DNA of 64,000 bases from Zea mays (Eukaryota; Streptophyta; Magnoliopsida; Poales; Poaceae). The position numbers and the translations under genes are program-made. This document shows, piece after piece, positions 1-11,742 of this stretch; within the stretch, counting starts at the first letter, position 1; each line of letters opens with the position of its first letter. The notes beneath the pieces were generated by a model. It saw only the letters and a list, made by a program, of their open reading frames with translations. It was not told the origin of the DNA and made no database searches. The stretch lies in NCBI RefSeq assembly GCF_902167145.1, contig NC_050097.1, positions 47,600,095 to 47,664,094 on the forward strand, in the 5' to 3' direction.

Positions 1-466
1 CATTGAGTGGTGTTGCGAGCTCTTGTTGCGACTTGTGTGCGTGCTGTTGCTCTGATTTTGAGTCTTGTGTGCGTTGCTAGTTCCTCCCTTACTCTGTATT
101 TCTTTGTGAATCTCAAGTGTAAGGGCGAGAGGCTCCAAGTTGTGGAGATTCCTCGCAAACAGGATATTGAAAGGCAAAGCAAAACACCGTGGTATTCAAG
201 TTGGTCTTTGGACCGCTTGAGAGGGGTTGATTGCAACCCTCGTCCGTTGGGACACCACAACGTGGAGTAGGCAAGCATTGGTCTTGGCCGAACCACGGGA
301 TAAACCACTGTGTCATCTCTGTGTTTGATCTCTTGTGGTATTGTGTTTTGTTGAGACTCCTCTCTAGCCACTTGGCGATTATTGTGCTAACACTTAACAA
401 GTTTTTGTGGCTATAAGTTTAAGTTTCACAGGATCACCTATTCACCCCCCCCTCTTGGTGCTCTCA
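1..466 (+). repeat. E1 5' LTR, right-hand part only
   Basis: Last 466 bases of the LTR, ending CTCTCA just before the primer site. It matches 56275-56739 nearly base for base, with eight C instead of seven in the C tract near its end. The U3 palindromes and TATA box of this copy lie left of the window. Confidence 0.95.
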
Positions 467-468
467 AT

Positions 469-480
469 TGGTATCGGAGC
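469..480 (+). other. E1 primer-binding site
   Basis: TGGTATCGGAGC begins two bases after the LTR end. It is complementary, with one mismatch, to the 3' end of plant initiator methionine tRNA (expected TGGTATCAGAGC), the usual Copia primer. Confidence 0.9.
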
Positions 481-515
481 CGTTCTCTTCACAAAGGGAC
501 TAACCGCCCGAAGAG

Positions 516-2912
516 ATGGATCCTAAAGGGAAGGGAATCGTGATCAACGACAAGGAGAAGGAGTCCTTCGTCAACGAGCCAAGGGATGACAAGTCCAACG
601 ACTCAGGCTCGGGCCACAGACGCAAAGATGGGAAGAAGAAGAAGACAAGACGCATCAAGGAGATCATCTACTACGACAGCGATGAGTCTACTTCCTCCCA
701 AAAGGACGACGACCACAACGAATACGAGAGAAAGAAACCGGTCAATTCGAACTTTTCTTTTGATTACTCTCGTATTCCTCAAAGTACTAATGCTCATTTA
801 TTATCTATTCCACTTGGTAAACCTCCTCATTTTGATGGAGAGGACTACGGATTTTGGAGTCACAAAATGCGTAGTCACTTGTTCTCTCTCCATCCTAGCA
901 TATGGGAGATTGTAGAAAGTGGAATGCACTTTGATAGTACGGATAGTCCCATGTTTATTAATGAACAGATTCATAAAAATGCACAAGCTACTACTGTGTT
1001 GCTAGCCTCTTTGTGCAGGGACGAGTACCATAAGGTGAGCGGCTTGGACAATGCCAAGCAGATCTGGGACACCCTCAAGATCTCTCATGAGGGGAATGAT
1101 GTCACCTTGCTCACCAAGATGGAGTTGGTGGAGGGCGAGCTTGGACGGTTCGCAATGATAAGGGGTGAGAAGCCAACTCAAACATACAACCGGCTCAAGA
1201 CCCTTATCAACAAAATAAGGAGCTACGGAAGCACGCGATGGACGGATCACGACGTCGTCCGCCTAATGCTAAGGTCCTTTACCGTTCTTGATCCTCATTT
1301 GGTGAACAATATTCGTGAAAATCCTAGGTACACCAAGATGTCGCCCAAAGAAGTTCTGGGGAAGTTCGTAAGCGGGCGAATGATGATCAAGGAGGCAAGA
1401 TATGTGGACGACGCGTTGAACGGTCCTATTCATGAGCCTCAACCCATTGCTCTCAAGGCAACGAGGAGCAAGGAGGCGCTACCAAGCAAGGTGGCGCAAG
1501 TTGAGGCGGCCGGGCTAAATAATGAGGAGATGGCCCTCATCATTAAGCGCTTCAAGACGGCGCTTAAAGGTCGCAAGGGACAGCCAAGCAAGACCAAGAC
1601 AAAGGAGAAGCGCTCGTGCTTCAAATGTGGTAAGATTGGTCATTTCATTGCTAACTGTCCCGATAATGAAAGTGACCAGGAAAAGGGGAACAAAAGGGAG
1701 AAGAAGAAGCATTACAAGAAGGCCAAGGGCGAGGCACATATCGGAAAGGAGTGGGATTCGGATTGCTCCTCCTCCGACTCCGACAATGAAGGACTCGCCG
1801 CCACCGCCTTCAACAAGTCATCCCTCTTCCCCAACGAGCGTCACACTTGCCTCATGGCAAGAGAGAAGAAAGTAAGCACTCATGATACTAGTACTTATGC
1901 TTCTTCAAGTGAGGATGAGTCTAGTGATGATGATGAGATAGATTACTCATGCTTATTCAAGGGATTAGATAGATCTAAAATTAATAAGATTAATGAGTTG
2001 ATTGATGCTTTGAATGACAAGAATAGATTACTAGAAAAACAAGAGGATCTTTTATATGAGGAGCATGATAAATTTGTTAGTGCACAAAATTCTCTTGCTC
2101 TAGAAATTAAAAGGAATGAAATGCTCTCTAGTGAATTATCTACTTGTCATGAATCCATCTATAAATTAAAAAGTGTTAATGATGATTTGAATGCTAAGTT
2201 AGAAATAGCTAGTAAATCAACATCTTGTGTAGAAATTGTTGAAACTTGCAATAAGTGTAAAGATTTTGACATTGATGCTTGTAGTGAACACCTAGTTTCA
2301 ATTCCCAAACTTAATGATGAATTGGCTAGTCTTAATGCTCAACTTAAGACTAGCAAGAGTAATTTTGATAAGCTAAAATTTGCAAGGGATGCCTACACAA
2401 TTGGTAGACACCCCTCAATTAAGGATGGACTTGGCTACAAGAAGGAAGCCAAGAACTTGACAAGCCATAAGGCTCCCATCTCCGCCAAGGAGAAAGGGAA
2501 GGCCCCTATGGCTAGTAGTGTGCAAAAGAACCATGCCTTTATGTACCATGATAGGAGACAATCTAGAAATGCTTATAAGAGATGTAACACATATGATGCT
2601 TTTGATTCTCATGACATGTTTGCTTCTAGTTCTTCTTATGTGCATGATAGAAATGTTGGTAGGAGAAATGTTGTTCATAAAATGCCTAGGAGAAATGTTG
2701 TTAATGTTCCTAGGAAAGTAATGAATGAACCCTCTACAATTTATCATGCTTTAAATGCTTCCTTTGCTATTTGTAGAAAGGATAGGAAAATAGTTGCTAG
2801 GAAGTTAGGGGCAAAATGCAAGGGAGACAAAACTTGCATTTGGGTCCCTAAGGATATTTGCACTAACCTTGTAGGACCCAACATGAGTTGGGTACCTAAG
2901 ACCCAAGCCTAA
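516..2912 (+). CDS. gag: E1 gag polyprotein (Sirevirus)
   Basis: Structural capsid/nucleocapsid protein of E1, 798 residues, intact. The ATG at 516 is the first good start after the primer site. The N-terminal 80 residues are charged and rich in Lys, Asp and Ser. A Copia gag core follows from about residue 95 ([14 protein letters not shown]) to about 300. One CCHC zinc knuckle, [14 protein letters not shown], lies near residue 368-381. Acidic/serine-rich sequence and a long Lys/Glu/Leu coiled-coil-like stretch (about 480-640) follow, giving the long C-terminal extension typical of Sirevirus gag. It ends in TAA seven bases before the open pol frame, which lies in +1 relative to gag. Base composition switches between GC-rich and AT-rich blocks, also seen in E6 gag. 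Confidence 0.93.
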   Translation: MDPKGKGIVINDKEKESFVNEPRDDKSNDSGSGHRRKDGKKKKTRRIKEIIYYDSDESTSSQKDDDHNEYERKKPVNSNFSFDYSRIPQSTNAHLLSIPLGKPPHFDGEDYGFWSHKMRSHLFSLHPSIWEIVESGMHFDSTDSPMFINEQIHKNAQATTVLLASLCRDEYHKVSGLDNAKQIWDTLKISHEGNDVTLLTKMELVEGELGRFAMIRGEKPTQTYNRLKTLINKIRSYGSTRWTDHDVVRLMLRSFTVLDPHLVNNIRENPRYTKMSPKEVLGKFVSGRMMIKEARYVDDALNGPIHEPQPIALKATRSKEALPSKVAQVEAAGLNNEEMALIIKRFKTALKGRKGQPSKTKTKEKRSCFKCGKIGHFIANCPDNESDQEKGNKREKKKHYKKAKGEAHIGKEWDSDCSSSDSDNEGLAATAFNKSSLFPNERHTCLMAREKKVSTHDTSTYASSSEDESSDDDEIDYSCLFKGLDRSKINKINELIDALNDKNRLLEKQEDLLYEEHDKFVSAQNSLALEIKRNEMLSSELSTCHESIYKLKSVNDDLNAKLEIASKSTSCVEIVETCNKCKDFDIDACSEHLVSIPKLNDELASLNAQLKTSKSNFDKLKFARDAYTIGRHPSIKDGLGYKKEAKNLTSHKAPISAKEKGKAPMASSVQKNHAFMYHDRRQSRNAYKRCNTYDAFDSHDMFASSSSYVHDRNVGRRNVVHKMPRRNVVNVPRKVMNEPSTIYHALNASFAICRKDRKIVARKLGAKCKGDKTCIWVPKDICTNLVGPNMSWVPKTQA

Positions 2913-2919
2913 ATTTGCC

Positions 2920-5900
2920 TTGCAGGTTTATGCATCCGGGGGTTCAAGCTGGATTATCGACAGCGGATGCACAAACCATATGACGGGGGAGAAGAAGATG
3001 TTCACCTCCTACGTCAAGAATAAGGATTCCCAAGATTCAATTATATTCGGTGATGGGAATCAAGGCAAGGTAAAAGGGTTAGGTAAAATTGCAATTTCTA
3101 ATGAGCACTCTATCTCCAATATGTTTTTAGTTGAGTCTCTTGGTTACAATTTGCTATCTGTTAGTCAACTATGCAATATGGGATATAATTGTCTTTTTAC
3201 AAATGTAGATGTGTCTGTCTTTAGAAGAAGTGATGGTTCACTAGCCTTTAAGGGTGTATTAGACGACAAGCTTTACTTAGTTGATTTTGCAAAAGAAGAG
3301 GCCGGTCTAGATGCATGCTTAATTGCTAAGACTAGCATGGGCTGGTTGTGGCATCGCCGCTTAGCACATGTGGGGATGAAGAACCTTCACAAGCTTCTAA
3401 AGGGAGAACACGTGATAGGTTTGACTAACGTACAATTCGAAAAAGATAGACCTTGTGCAGCTTGTCAGGCAGGTAAACAGGTGGGAGGAGCGCATCACAG
3501 CAAGAATGTGATGACCACATCAAGACCCCTCGAGCTGCTACATATGGACCTCTTCGGACCCGTCGCCTATCTAAGCATAGGAGGAAGTAAGTATGGTTTA
3601 GTTATTGTTGATGACTTTTCCCGCTTCACTTGGGTGTTCTTTTTGCAGGATAAGTCTGAAACCCAAGGGACCCTCAAGCGCTTCCTCAGGAGAGCTCAAA
3701 ATGAGTTTGAGCTCAAGGTGAAGAAGATAAGGAGCGACAACGGGTCCGAGTTCAAGAACCTTCAAGTGGAGGAGTTCCTTGAGGAGGAAGGGATCAAGCA
3801 CGAGTTCTCCGCTCCCTACACACCACAGCAAAATGGTGTGGTAGAGAGGAAGAACAGGACGCTAATCGATATGGCGAGGATGATGCTTGGAGAATTCAAG
3901 ACCCCCGAGCGTTTTTGGTCGGAAGCCGTGAACACGGCTTGCCACGCCATCAACAGGGTCTACCTTCATCGCCTCCTCAAGAAGACTTCGTATGAGCTAC
4001 TAACCGGTAACAAACCCAATGTATCTTACTTTCGTGTATTTGGGAGCAGGTGCTACATTCTAGTGAAGAAGGGTAGCAATTCTAAATTTGCTCCCAAAGC
4101 GGTAGAAGGGTTTTTGTTAGGTTATGACTCAAATACAAAGGCGTATAGAGTCTTCAACAAATCATCGGGTTTGGTTGAAGTCTCTAGTGACGTTGTATTT
4201 GATGAGACTAATGGCTCTCCAAGAGAGCAAGTTGTTGATTGTGATGATGTAGATGAAGAAGATGTTCCGACGGCCGCTATACGAACCATGGCGATTGGAG
4301 AAGTGCGGCCACAGGAACAAGATGAACGAGATCAACCGTCTTCCTCAACAACGGTGCATCCCCCAACTCAAGACGATGAACAGGTTCATCAAAAGGAGGC
4401 GTGTGATCAAGGGGGAGCACAAGATGATCACGTGATGGAGGAAGAAGCGCAACCGGCACCTCCAACCCAAGTTCGAGCGGTGATTCAAAGGGATCATCCC
4501 GTCGACCAAATTTTGGGTGACATTAGCAAGGGAGTAACTACTCGATCTCGATTAGTTAATTTTTGTGAGCATTACTCCTTTGTCTCTTCTATTGAGCCTT
4601 TCAGGGTAGAGGAGGCCTTGCTAGATCCGGATTGGGTATTGGCCATGCAGGAGGAACTCAACAACTTCAAGCGCAATGAAGTTTGGACACTGGTGCCTCG
4701 TCCCAAGCAAAATGTTGTGGGAACCAAGTGGGTGTTCCACAACAAACAGGACGAGCACGGGGTGGTGACGAGGAACAAGGCTCGACTTGTGGCAAAAGGT
4801 TATGCCCAAGTCGCAGGTTTGGACTTTGAGGAGACGTTTGCTCCTGTGGCTAGGCTAGAATCAATTCGTATCTTGCTAGCATATGCCGCTCACCATTCTT
4901 TCAGGTTGTACCAAATGGATGTGAAGAGCGCTTTCCTCAATGGGCCAATCAAGGAGGAGGTGTACGTGGAGCAACCCCCTGGCTTCGAGGATGAACGGTA
5001 CCCCGACCACGTGTGTAAGCTCTCTAAGGCGCTCTATGGACTTAAGCAAGCCCCAAGAGCATGGTATGAATGCCTTAGAGACTTCTTAATTGCTAATGCT
5101 TTCAAGGTTGGGAAAGCCGATCCAACTCTTTTTACTAAGACTTGCGACGGTGATCTTTTTGTGTGCCAAATTTATGTCGATGACATAATATTTGGTTCTA
5201 CTAACCAAAAGTCTTGTGAAGAGTTTAGCAGGGTTATGATGCAGAAATTCGAGATGTCGATGATGGGCGAGTTGAACTACTTCCTTGGGTTTCAAGTGAA
5301 GCAACTCAAGGACGGCACCTTCATCTCCCAAACAAAGTACACGCAAGACTTGCTGAAGCGGTTTGGGATGAAGGACGCCAAGCCCGCAAAGACTCCGATG
5401 GGGACCGACGGACACACCGACCTCAACAAAGGAGGTAAGTCCGTTGATCAAAAAGCATACCGGTCAATGATAGGGTCTTTACTTTATTTATGTGCTAGTA
5501 GACCGGATATTATGCTTAGCGTATGCATGTGTGCTAGATTTCAATCCGATCCTAAGGAGTGTCACTTAGTGGCAGTGAAGCGAATTCTTAGATATTTGGT
5601 TGCTACGCCTTGCTTCGGGCTCTGGTATCCAAAGGGATCTACCTTTGACTTGGTTGGATACTCAGATTCCGACTATGCTGGATGTAAGGTCGATAGGAAG
5701 AGTACATCAGGGACGTGCCAATTCTTAGGAAGGTCCCTGGTGTCGTGGAACTCTAAGAAACAAACCTCTGTTGCCCTATCCACCGCTGAGGCCGAGTATG
5801 TTGCCGCAGGGCAGTGTTGCGCGCAACTACTTTGGATGAGGCAAACCCTTCGGGACTTTGGCTACAATCTGAGCAAAGTCCCACTCCTATGTGACAATGA

Positions 5901-6126
5901 GAGTGCTATCCGCATGGCGGAAAATCCTGTTGAACACAGCCGCACAAAGCACATTGACATCCGGCATCACTTTTTGAGAGACCACCAGCAAAAGGGAGAT
6001 ATCGAAGTGTTTCATGTTAGCACCGAGAACCAGCTAGCCGATATCTTTACCAAGCCTCTAGATGAGAAGACCTTTTGCAGGCTGCGTAGTGAGCTAAATG
6101 TCTTAGATTCGCGGAACTTGGATTGA
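2920..6126 (+). CDS. pol: E1 pol polyprotein (PR-INT-RT-RNaseH)
   Basis: Copia-order pol, about 1068 residues, with no internal stop. Protease active site [10 protein letters not shown] is at residues 14-23. A HHCC integrase zinc domain lies at about 143-187, and the integrase core has HMDLFGP near 204, SDNGSEF near 271 and VVERKNR near 307. Reverse transcriptase runs from about 590 with YVDD near 752, and RNase H has DSDYAGCK near 916. The open frame begins with a non-ATG codon (TTG at 2920); the first ATG lies beyond the protease Asp. So pol is probably not started by itself but joined to gag by frameshifting or splicing. TTTGCCTTGCAG directly precedes the conserved VYASGG start of the frame. 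All catalytic motifs seen are intact. Confidence 0.93.
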   Translation: MQVYASGGSSWIIDSGCTNHMTGEKKMFTSYVKNKDSQDSIIFGDGNQGKVKGLGKIAISNEHSISNMFLVESLGYNLLSVSQLCNMGYNCLFTNVDVSVFRRSDGSLAFKGVLDDKLYLVDFAKEEAGLDACLIAKTSMGWLWHRRLAHVGMKNLHKLLKGEHVIGLTNVQFEKDRPCAACQAGKQVGGAHHSKNVMTTSRPLELLHMDLFGPVAYLSIGGSKYGLVIVDDFSRFTWVFFLQDKSETQGTLKRFLRRAQNEFELKVKKIRSDNGSEFKNLQVEEFLEEEGIKHEFSAPYTPQQNGVVERKNRTLIDMARMMLGEFKTPERFWSEAVNTACHAINRVYLHRLLKKTSYELLTGNKPNVSYFRVFGSRCYILVKKGSNSKFAPKAVEGFLLGYDSNTKAYRVFNKSSGLVEVSSDVVFDETNGSPREQVVDCDDVDEEDVPTAAIRTMAIGEVRPQEQDERDQPSSSTTVHPPTQDDEQVHQKEACDQGGAQDDHVMEEEAQPAPPTQVRAVIQRDHPVDQILGDISKGVTTRSRLVNFCEHYSFVSSIEPFRVEEALLDPDWVLAMQEELNNFKRNEVWTLVPRPKQNVVGTKWVFHNKQDEHGVVTRNKARLVAKGYAQVAGLDFEETFAPVARLESIRILLAYAAHHSFRLYQMDVKSAFLNGPIKEEVYVEQPPGFEDERYPDHVCKLSKALYGLKQAPRAWYECLRDFLIANAFKVGKADPTLFTKTCDGDLFVCQIYVDDIIFGSTNQKSCEEFSRVMMQKFEMSMMGELNYFLGFQVKQLKDGTFISQTKYTQDLLKRFGMKDAKPAKTPMGTDGHTDLNKGGKSVDQKAYRSMIGSLLYLCASRPDIMLSVCMCARFQSDPKECHLVAVKRILRYLVATPCFGLWYPKGSTFDLVGYSDSDYAGCKVDRKSTSGTCQFLGRSLVSWNSKKQTSVALSTAEAEYVAAGQCCAQLLWMRQTLRDFGYNLSKVPLLCDNESAIRMAENPVEHSRTKHIDIRHHFLRDHQQKGDIEVFHVSTENQLADIFTKPLDEKTFCRLRSELNVLDSRNLD

Positions 6127-6811
6127 ATTGTAGCATACATGTATTTATGCTTTTGATCATGTTCCTTTTTGCATTTTGTTGTTTAGTATGGTGCTCAAGT
6201 TGTACAAACACTCCCTGGACCTCACAAGTCCGTTGCAAAGTGATGCACAGTTTTAGGGGGAGATGTGTTACAACTTGACCCTTTGAGACTAACCATATGC
6301 TTGAGTTTGCTTGTTTTAGTCTCGAAGGAGAATTAAAAGGGAAAAGGTGGACTTGGACCATGCAAGACTTCCACTACACTCCGATGAAAAGAGTAACTTT
6401 TCCAAGTTCATCTTTTAACTCTTATTGCCTATTTGCTCTTAATTGAAGATTTTGGTGAGGCAATGGGGTTAAAGGGCCAAGATTGATCCCGTTTTGGTGC
6501 TTGATGCCAAAGGGGGAGAAAATAAAGGCCAAAGTGATAAATGGATCAGCTACCACTTGAGAGATTTTGAAAATAGTAGAATAGAGTTTTTTGTTTTGTC
6601 AAAACTCTTTTATTGTCTCTCTTGTCAAAAGTTGGCTTCTTGTGGGGAGAAATGTTGATTATGGGAAAAAGGGGGAGTTTTTGGAATCCTGAATCAAATA
6701 CTCCTGAAATGACTCTCTTTATGACTTAACATGTGTGTTTCACTTAGAGATAGAAATTTGAGTTTTGATTTGCAAAAACAAACCAAGTGGTGGCAAAGGA
6801 TGATCCATATA
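6127..6811 (+). other. E1 3' untranslated region with extra polypurine tracts
   Basis: AT-rich, no credible ORF. It holds three G-rich polypurine copies: TTAGGGGGAGATG at 6253-6265, AAAGGGGGAGAA at 6509-6520 and AAAAGGGGGAG at about 6665. Multiple polypurine tracts upstream of the 3' LTR are a known Sirevirus trait. The region is cut at 6811 by E2; its last 104 bases are at 55379-55482. Confidence 0.8.
6807..6811. repeat. TSD of E2, left copy (ATATA)
   Basis: Five bases before the TGT terminus of E2; identical to 55374-55378. Confidence 0.9.
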
Positions 6812-8161
6812 TGTGACAGAACCTCCCAAGTAATTAGGCCCACCTACAGTTGTCCTTGTCCAACGGACCTCAGACAACCCTGTAGGTGCCCCTGAACTAC
6901 TTGACAAGTTCGGTATCTTTTCTTACCTTACCAGGAACGTTTCACCCGTCTTGCAAACATTACAGAACATCGGAGATAAAGAAATGCGGAAGCAATTATA
7001 TAAACTTACATTTATTTAGAAAGTAAGATTAAGTTACTTATTACAGACCAGAACTAAAGGCGAGTGCAGAGTAGTAATATTATACAAACCAAGGGAGGCA
7101 CAAACTCCTCCCGATAAGCTAAAAACAAAAGATCCTAAATGGAGGACTGAGTCCTCCCGCACTTCAGTCTTGTTTTTCCTCATTTGGTACCACCTTGGAG
7201 CAAAAGCAACAAAAATTTGTCGCTTCCTCACCTAAAAACAACAAAGGGATAAACCCTGAGTATGAAATTACTCAGCAAGTCTTACCCGACTAAGGAAAAG
7301 ACTCTCAAGGGTATGCTGGATAAATAGGAGTCAAGGAGAGGCTTTAGCAAAAATCAACTTATACTTTTGCAGAAGTAGCTTACTAAAGTGAGTCCTTACT
7401 TTCAATCTTTTAACGCCATATTAAGTATTAATAAACTCTATTTGCATCTAGTCTAATTTCACATCACATCAAGACAACATCATTTTTATCCATAGTGTTC
7501 ACGTCCTGACTTTAGGTTGCAGGGAAGTGACCAAGTCTTCATAACCGCGAAGGTACAACGATCCGAATCGATTATACTCAGCTGAGGATCTCCAATCACA
7601 CGACATATGTAGCACTTAACCCTTGCATATGTCAACCCGCCACCGGGGTTCTTAAGACCGGATCAGGTTCACGCAAACCGAGAGCACAGATACACCACCG
7701 TCCGGCCTCTTGCCACGGAGGGTACACGCTACTCTCGCCACCGCTCCACGGCCATTTCGTGTTATCTTATTCCGGCCTTAGTCTGCCAGAGGCAAGGCTT
7801 ACCCATGATGAGGCATGTGACCAGTTAAAGGGTCCTCGGTCAGCACGCCTACATACGCGTTAATCCTTAACCAACCTGGGTAGAACATCACCTGTTCCTA
7901 ACCCAAGTCTCAATTTAAGTATTTCCATCCTTAGGATTGTGTCTGTTCCTTAGGATGAAAGAGCATCACGGGGAACTTTGCAGTAAGATCCCAATATTGC
8001 TCCAATGAAAATATTCTTGCAGGTAGAAGCCATCCTCTCCATGGTTAAATTGAGGATAACCTCTATTCACAAGATCTAAGCAAGGCTAAGCATTTTTGTA
8101 AATCATATTTTGATACCTCACAGAAGTATCTAAAAAGGTATGGATATCAAGGAAAGCAATG
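6812..8161 (-). repeat. E2 3' LTR, outer segment (split by E5)
   Basis: 1350 bp, near identical to 51336-52685. It is interrupted at 8161 by E5 and resumes at 22043. Small ORFs here are not conserved as proteins and are read as LTR noise. Confidence 0.93.
8157..8161. repeat. TSD of E5, left copy (CAATG)
   Basis: Identical to 22038-22042. The uninterrupted site, GGAAAGCAATGCATC, is visible in the other E2 LTR at about 52675-52689. Confidence 0.92.
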
Positions 8162-9904
8162 TGTCGGCGTTTCGAGACAGGGGGGTCCCTAAGCCGACGA
8201 GTGAGTGTGCTGCGTGCCCCAGCCCAGATGGGTCGAGCGCGTGGGCGAGCGCGAAGGGGGGAGAGGCGAGGTGGCCGGAGTCGAGCGTGAGAGAGGTGGA
8301 AGTCCCGCGGCCTTCGTGTTCGTCCCGCGCCCAGGTTAGGTGCGCTTGCAGTAGGGGGGTTACAAGCGTCCACGCGGGTGAGGGAAGCGAGCAGCCCCAA
8401 GAGAGCGCCTGTCCCGTCCTCGGTCCCGCGCGGCCAACCTTCTCTAAGAAGGCCCTGGTCCTCCCTTTTATAGTCGTAAGGAGAGGATCCAGGTGTACAA
8501 CGGGGGGTGTAGCAGAGTGCTACGTGTCTAGCGGAGAGAGAGCTAGTGCCCTAGGTACATGCCAATGTGGCAGCCGGAGAGATCTTGGCACCTTGCTGGC
8601 GTGATGTCGTGGCTGTCGGAGGTGCGACGGAGCCTGGCGGAGGGACAGCTGTTGGAGCGGTCAAGTCCCTGCTGACGTCGTCCTGCTTCCGTAAGAGAGC
8701 TGGGGGCCGCCGTCGTCACAGAGCTGGTGGAGCGCCATCATTGCCCATCCGGCGGAGCTGGCCGGATGGGATGCCGGTCTTGTTCTCCGTGACCCGAGTC
8801 GATTCGGGGTAGGATGATGATGGCGCTCCCTGTTGACGTGGCGGGTCTGTGCCCTAGGCAGGGTGACGTGGGGGCTCCTCCGAAGCCGAGGTTGAGTCTG
8901 TCTTCTGTTGCCGAGGCCGAGCCCGAGCCATGGGGTCGGGCGAGGCGGAAGTCGTTCGGCCGAGGCCAGGGCGGAGTCCGAGCCCTGGGGTCGGGCGAGG
9001 CGGAGTTTCGTCGTCTTCCGGGTCTTAGCCAGAGTCCGAGCCCTGGGGTCGGGCGGAGCGGAGTTCGCCGTCTTCCGGGTCTTAGCCCGAGTCCGAGCCC
9101 TGGGGTCGGGCGGAGCGGAGTTCGCCGTCTTCCGGGTCTTAGCCCGAGTTCGAGCCCTGGGGTCGGGCGGAGCGGAGTTCGCCGTCTTCCGGGTCTTAGC
9201 CCGAGTCCGAGCCCTGGGGTCGGGCGGAGCGGAGTTCGCCGTCTTCCGGGTCTTAGCCCGAGTCCGAGCCCTGGGGTCGGGCGGAGCGGAGTTCGCCGTC
9301 TTCCGGGTCTTAGCCCGAGTCCGAGCCCTGGGGTCGGGCGGAGCGGAGTTCGCCGTCTTCCGGGTCTTAGCCCGAGTCCGAGCCCTGGGGTCGGGCGGAG
9401 CGGAGTTCGTCGTGGCGCCTTTGGCAAGGCCTGACTGCCTGTCAGACTCACTCTGTCGAGCGGCACCGCAGTCGGAGTGGCGCAGGCGGCGCTGTCCTTC
9501 TGTCAGACTGGTCAGAGGAGTGGTGGAGTGACGGCGGTCACTTCGGCTCTGCCGGGGGGGCGCGTGTCAGGATAAAGGTGTCAGGCCACCTTTGCGTTAA
9601 ATGCCCCTGCAATTTGGTCAGTCGGTGTGGCGATTTAGTCAAGGTTGCTTCTGAGCGAAGCCAAGGCCTCAGGCGAGCCGGTGATGTGTCCGCCGTAAAA
9701 AGGGGGGCCTCGGGCGAGACGGAAGTCTCTCGAGGTCGGCTGCCCTCGGCCGAGGCTAGGCTCGGGTGAAGCGTGATCGAGCCACTCGTGAGGACTGATC
9801 CCTGACTTAATCGTACCCATCAGGCCTTTGCAGCTTTATGCTGATGGGGGTTACCAGCTGAGAATTAGGCGTCTTGAGGGTACCCCTAATTATGGTCCCC
9901 GACA
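8162..9904 (-). repeat. E5 3' LTR
   Basis: 1743 bp, the same length as 20295-22037. It contains a 57-bp tandem repeat block (8976-9406) and a minus-strand TATA motif near 8465-8473. Confidence 0.95.
8976..9406. repeat. 57-bp tandem repeats in E5 3' LTR
   Basis: About seven copies of a 57-bp unit (core GAGCCCTGGGGTCGGGCGGA and CGCCGTCTTCCGGGTCTTAG), the first copies slightly divergent. Since 57 is 19 codons, stop-free frames run through the block on both strands; they are side effects of the repeat, not genes. Confidence 0.93.
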
Positions 9905-9920
9905 GTAGCCCCCGAGCCTC
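9905..9920 (-). other. E5 polypurine tract
   Basis: Minus strand GAGGCTCGGGGGCTAC directly precedes the LTR start TGTCGGGGACC. Confidence 0.85.
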
Positions 9921-10636
9921 GAAGGGAGTGTTAGCACTCGCTTGGAGGCTTTCGTCGCACTTTTTTGCAAGGGGACCAGCCTTTCTCGGTTGCATTTTGT
10001 TCCGGTGGGTGCGCGCGAGCGCACCCGCCGGGTGTAGCCCCCGAGGCCTCGGAGGAGTGGTTACACTCCTTCGAGGTCTTAATACCTTGCGTAATGCTTC
10101 GGCTGGTCTGGTCGTTCCCTCATGCGAACTGGCCGTAGCCCGGGTGCACGGTCGGGGCCCAAGCTCTCGGGCTGGTATGTTGACGCTGTCAACGGGTTGG
10201 CCGGAGCCGGTTTTTGCGAGAGCAGCCCCTGAGCCTCTGCACAGGGCGAGAGGACGATCAGGGACAGACTCGACTTTTTACATACGCCCCTACGTCGCCT
10301 TTCCGCAAGGAGGAGGGGGGGAGTGCGCCATGTTACCCTCGATGGGCACCGAACATGGTGTCTCCGGTGAGCTGCAAGCGGATAATCCGAGTGGACGTCC
10401 GTGCCCCGTTCGTTGGGGGTCGGCTAGGGGCCCAGAGGCACGCCCAAAAGTACCTGCGGGTGATTTGCCGGACCCGGTCCCCTGGCGACGGGGTCCGAGG
10501 GCTCGATGCCTCCCTCCGATGGGATTCCGTTACAAGATCGTTCCCGCTGGTCTCGGAAATGTCCTAGGGTACCTCGGGAGCGCAGCCCGAGCCTCGGTTA
10601 TGTATCGAACGTACCCCTGGTCATCCCTCGCTCGGT

Positions 10637-10862
10637 GTCTGAGGCGACTGTGAACCCTTCGGGGGCCAGCCTTCGAACCCCTGATCAGTAATGGGCGCGG
10701 AGCCCGAGTAGCCTGAGGCGGCCATGGAACCCTTCGGGGGGCTGGCCTTCGAACCCCTGACCAGTAGTGGGTGTCGGGCCCACGCGATCTGAGGCGACTG
10801 TTGAACCCTTCGGAGGGCCAGCCTTCGAACCCCTGATCAGTAGGGGGGCTCGGAGCCCGGTT
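10637..10862. repeat. Imperfect tandem triplication, about 75-bp unit
   Basis: Units begin near 10637, 10712 and 10788 with TCTGAGGCGACTG or a close variant. Each contains CCTTCGAACCCCTGA followed by CAGTA. Confidence 0.85.
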
Positions 10863-11701
10863 CCTTCGCGGAGAAGGATCCTTTTTGGGGTATCCCCCTT
10901 TCCCGGTCCCTGTTGCAAGAGATAGAGAAAGAGGAAAAAGGAAAAGGATACGAAATCGAACGACGTGGCGTACCTTTTCTGACGTGGTCATTACGGCAAA
11001 GGCGAAGCGTCGCGCGCTCCTCCCGTCAGAGGCGCCGCCTGTCCCGCCGCGGAGTTAATGCGACGGGGCGAGTGGTTGTCGGGGCGGCCGTTGCGCGTGT
11101 GTGATCCGTTCGAGGAACGGGTCACGGGTGCACCGTCTTCACGCCGTGAGAGGAGGCTCTCTTGCTGTCCCAGGATGGGACGTGAGCCTGGCTGACGACG
11201 TGACGGCTGCGCCCGCCCGCCTGCCACCGCCATTACTGCCGGCCCACTTTCGGTCGCTTTGACCGACGCGCCAGGCTGGCGCTGTTGGGTCGTGCGCTGG
11301 GTCGCCTCAAGTCGCGACATAGGCTCCACAACCGAAGAGGCGCGATAGTGGCACAAGTGGCGGTGCGGTTGCTTGCATGCAGCAACTGGCGCGCCGGTTG
11401 CTTGACGCGTGGGCCTGGGCTTACAAGCTGGCGTGTCAGAAGTCGGAGAAGCGCGTCCACCTGGCGTGGTTGCATGCCGCCTGCATGGCTGCCTGCCCCT
11501 TCCGCCCGTTGGTCTGGGCAAAAGTGGGGGGTCGCTTGTAACCGCTGGACGGTCGTGCGCACCACGCGCGGCGGTTTGGCTTCTTCTGCCCTGAGCCGGT
11601 TTGCATGACATGCGGGACCCAGCCCCCGAGTCGCAGGGGAGGGCCTTGGAGCGTGTTGGAGAAGACTCAGCCCGCGGCGTCTGGGGGCGCACGTAGGGAG
11701 A

Positions 11702-11741
11702 GTTGCCTTTAAAAGGAGGGAGACTCCTTTCGGAAGGCAAC
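11702..11741 (+). promoter_or_regulatory. Inverted repeat with TATA-like motif before a plus-strand ORF in E5
   Basis: GTTGCCTT (11702-11709) pairs with AAGGCAAC (11734-11741), and inner AAAGGAG pairs with CTCCTTT. TTTAAAAG (11708-11715) lies in the left arm. The structure ends one base before an ATG at 11743. It may be a hairpin or a promoter, or chance in GC-rich DNA. Confidence 0.4.
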
Positions 11742-11742
11742 C

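Noticed and set aside
7..270. Possible secreted peptide (hydrophobic N-terminus) in the E1 LTR
   Set aside because: Located in LTR R-U5 and repeated in the 3' LTR; the hydrophobic run is best explained by T-rich sequence.
7034..7231. 65-codon ORF in the E2 LTR, also at 51558-51755
   Set aside because: LTR copy duplication with no family resemblance.
8738..9531. Long open frames on both strands through the E5 LTR repeats (206-242 codons)
   Set aside because: They are produced by the 57-bp (19-codon) tandem unit being stop-free in several frames, and the products are simple repeats. The second LTR shows the same frames.
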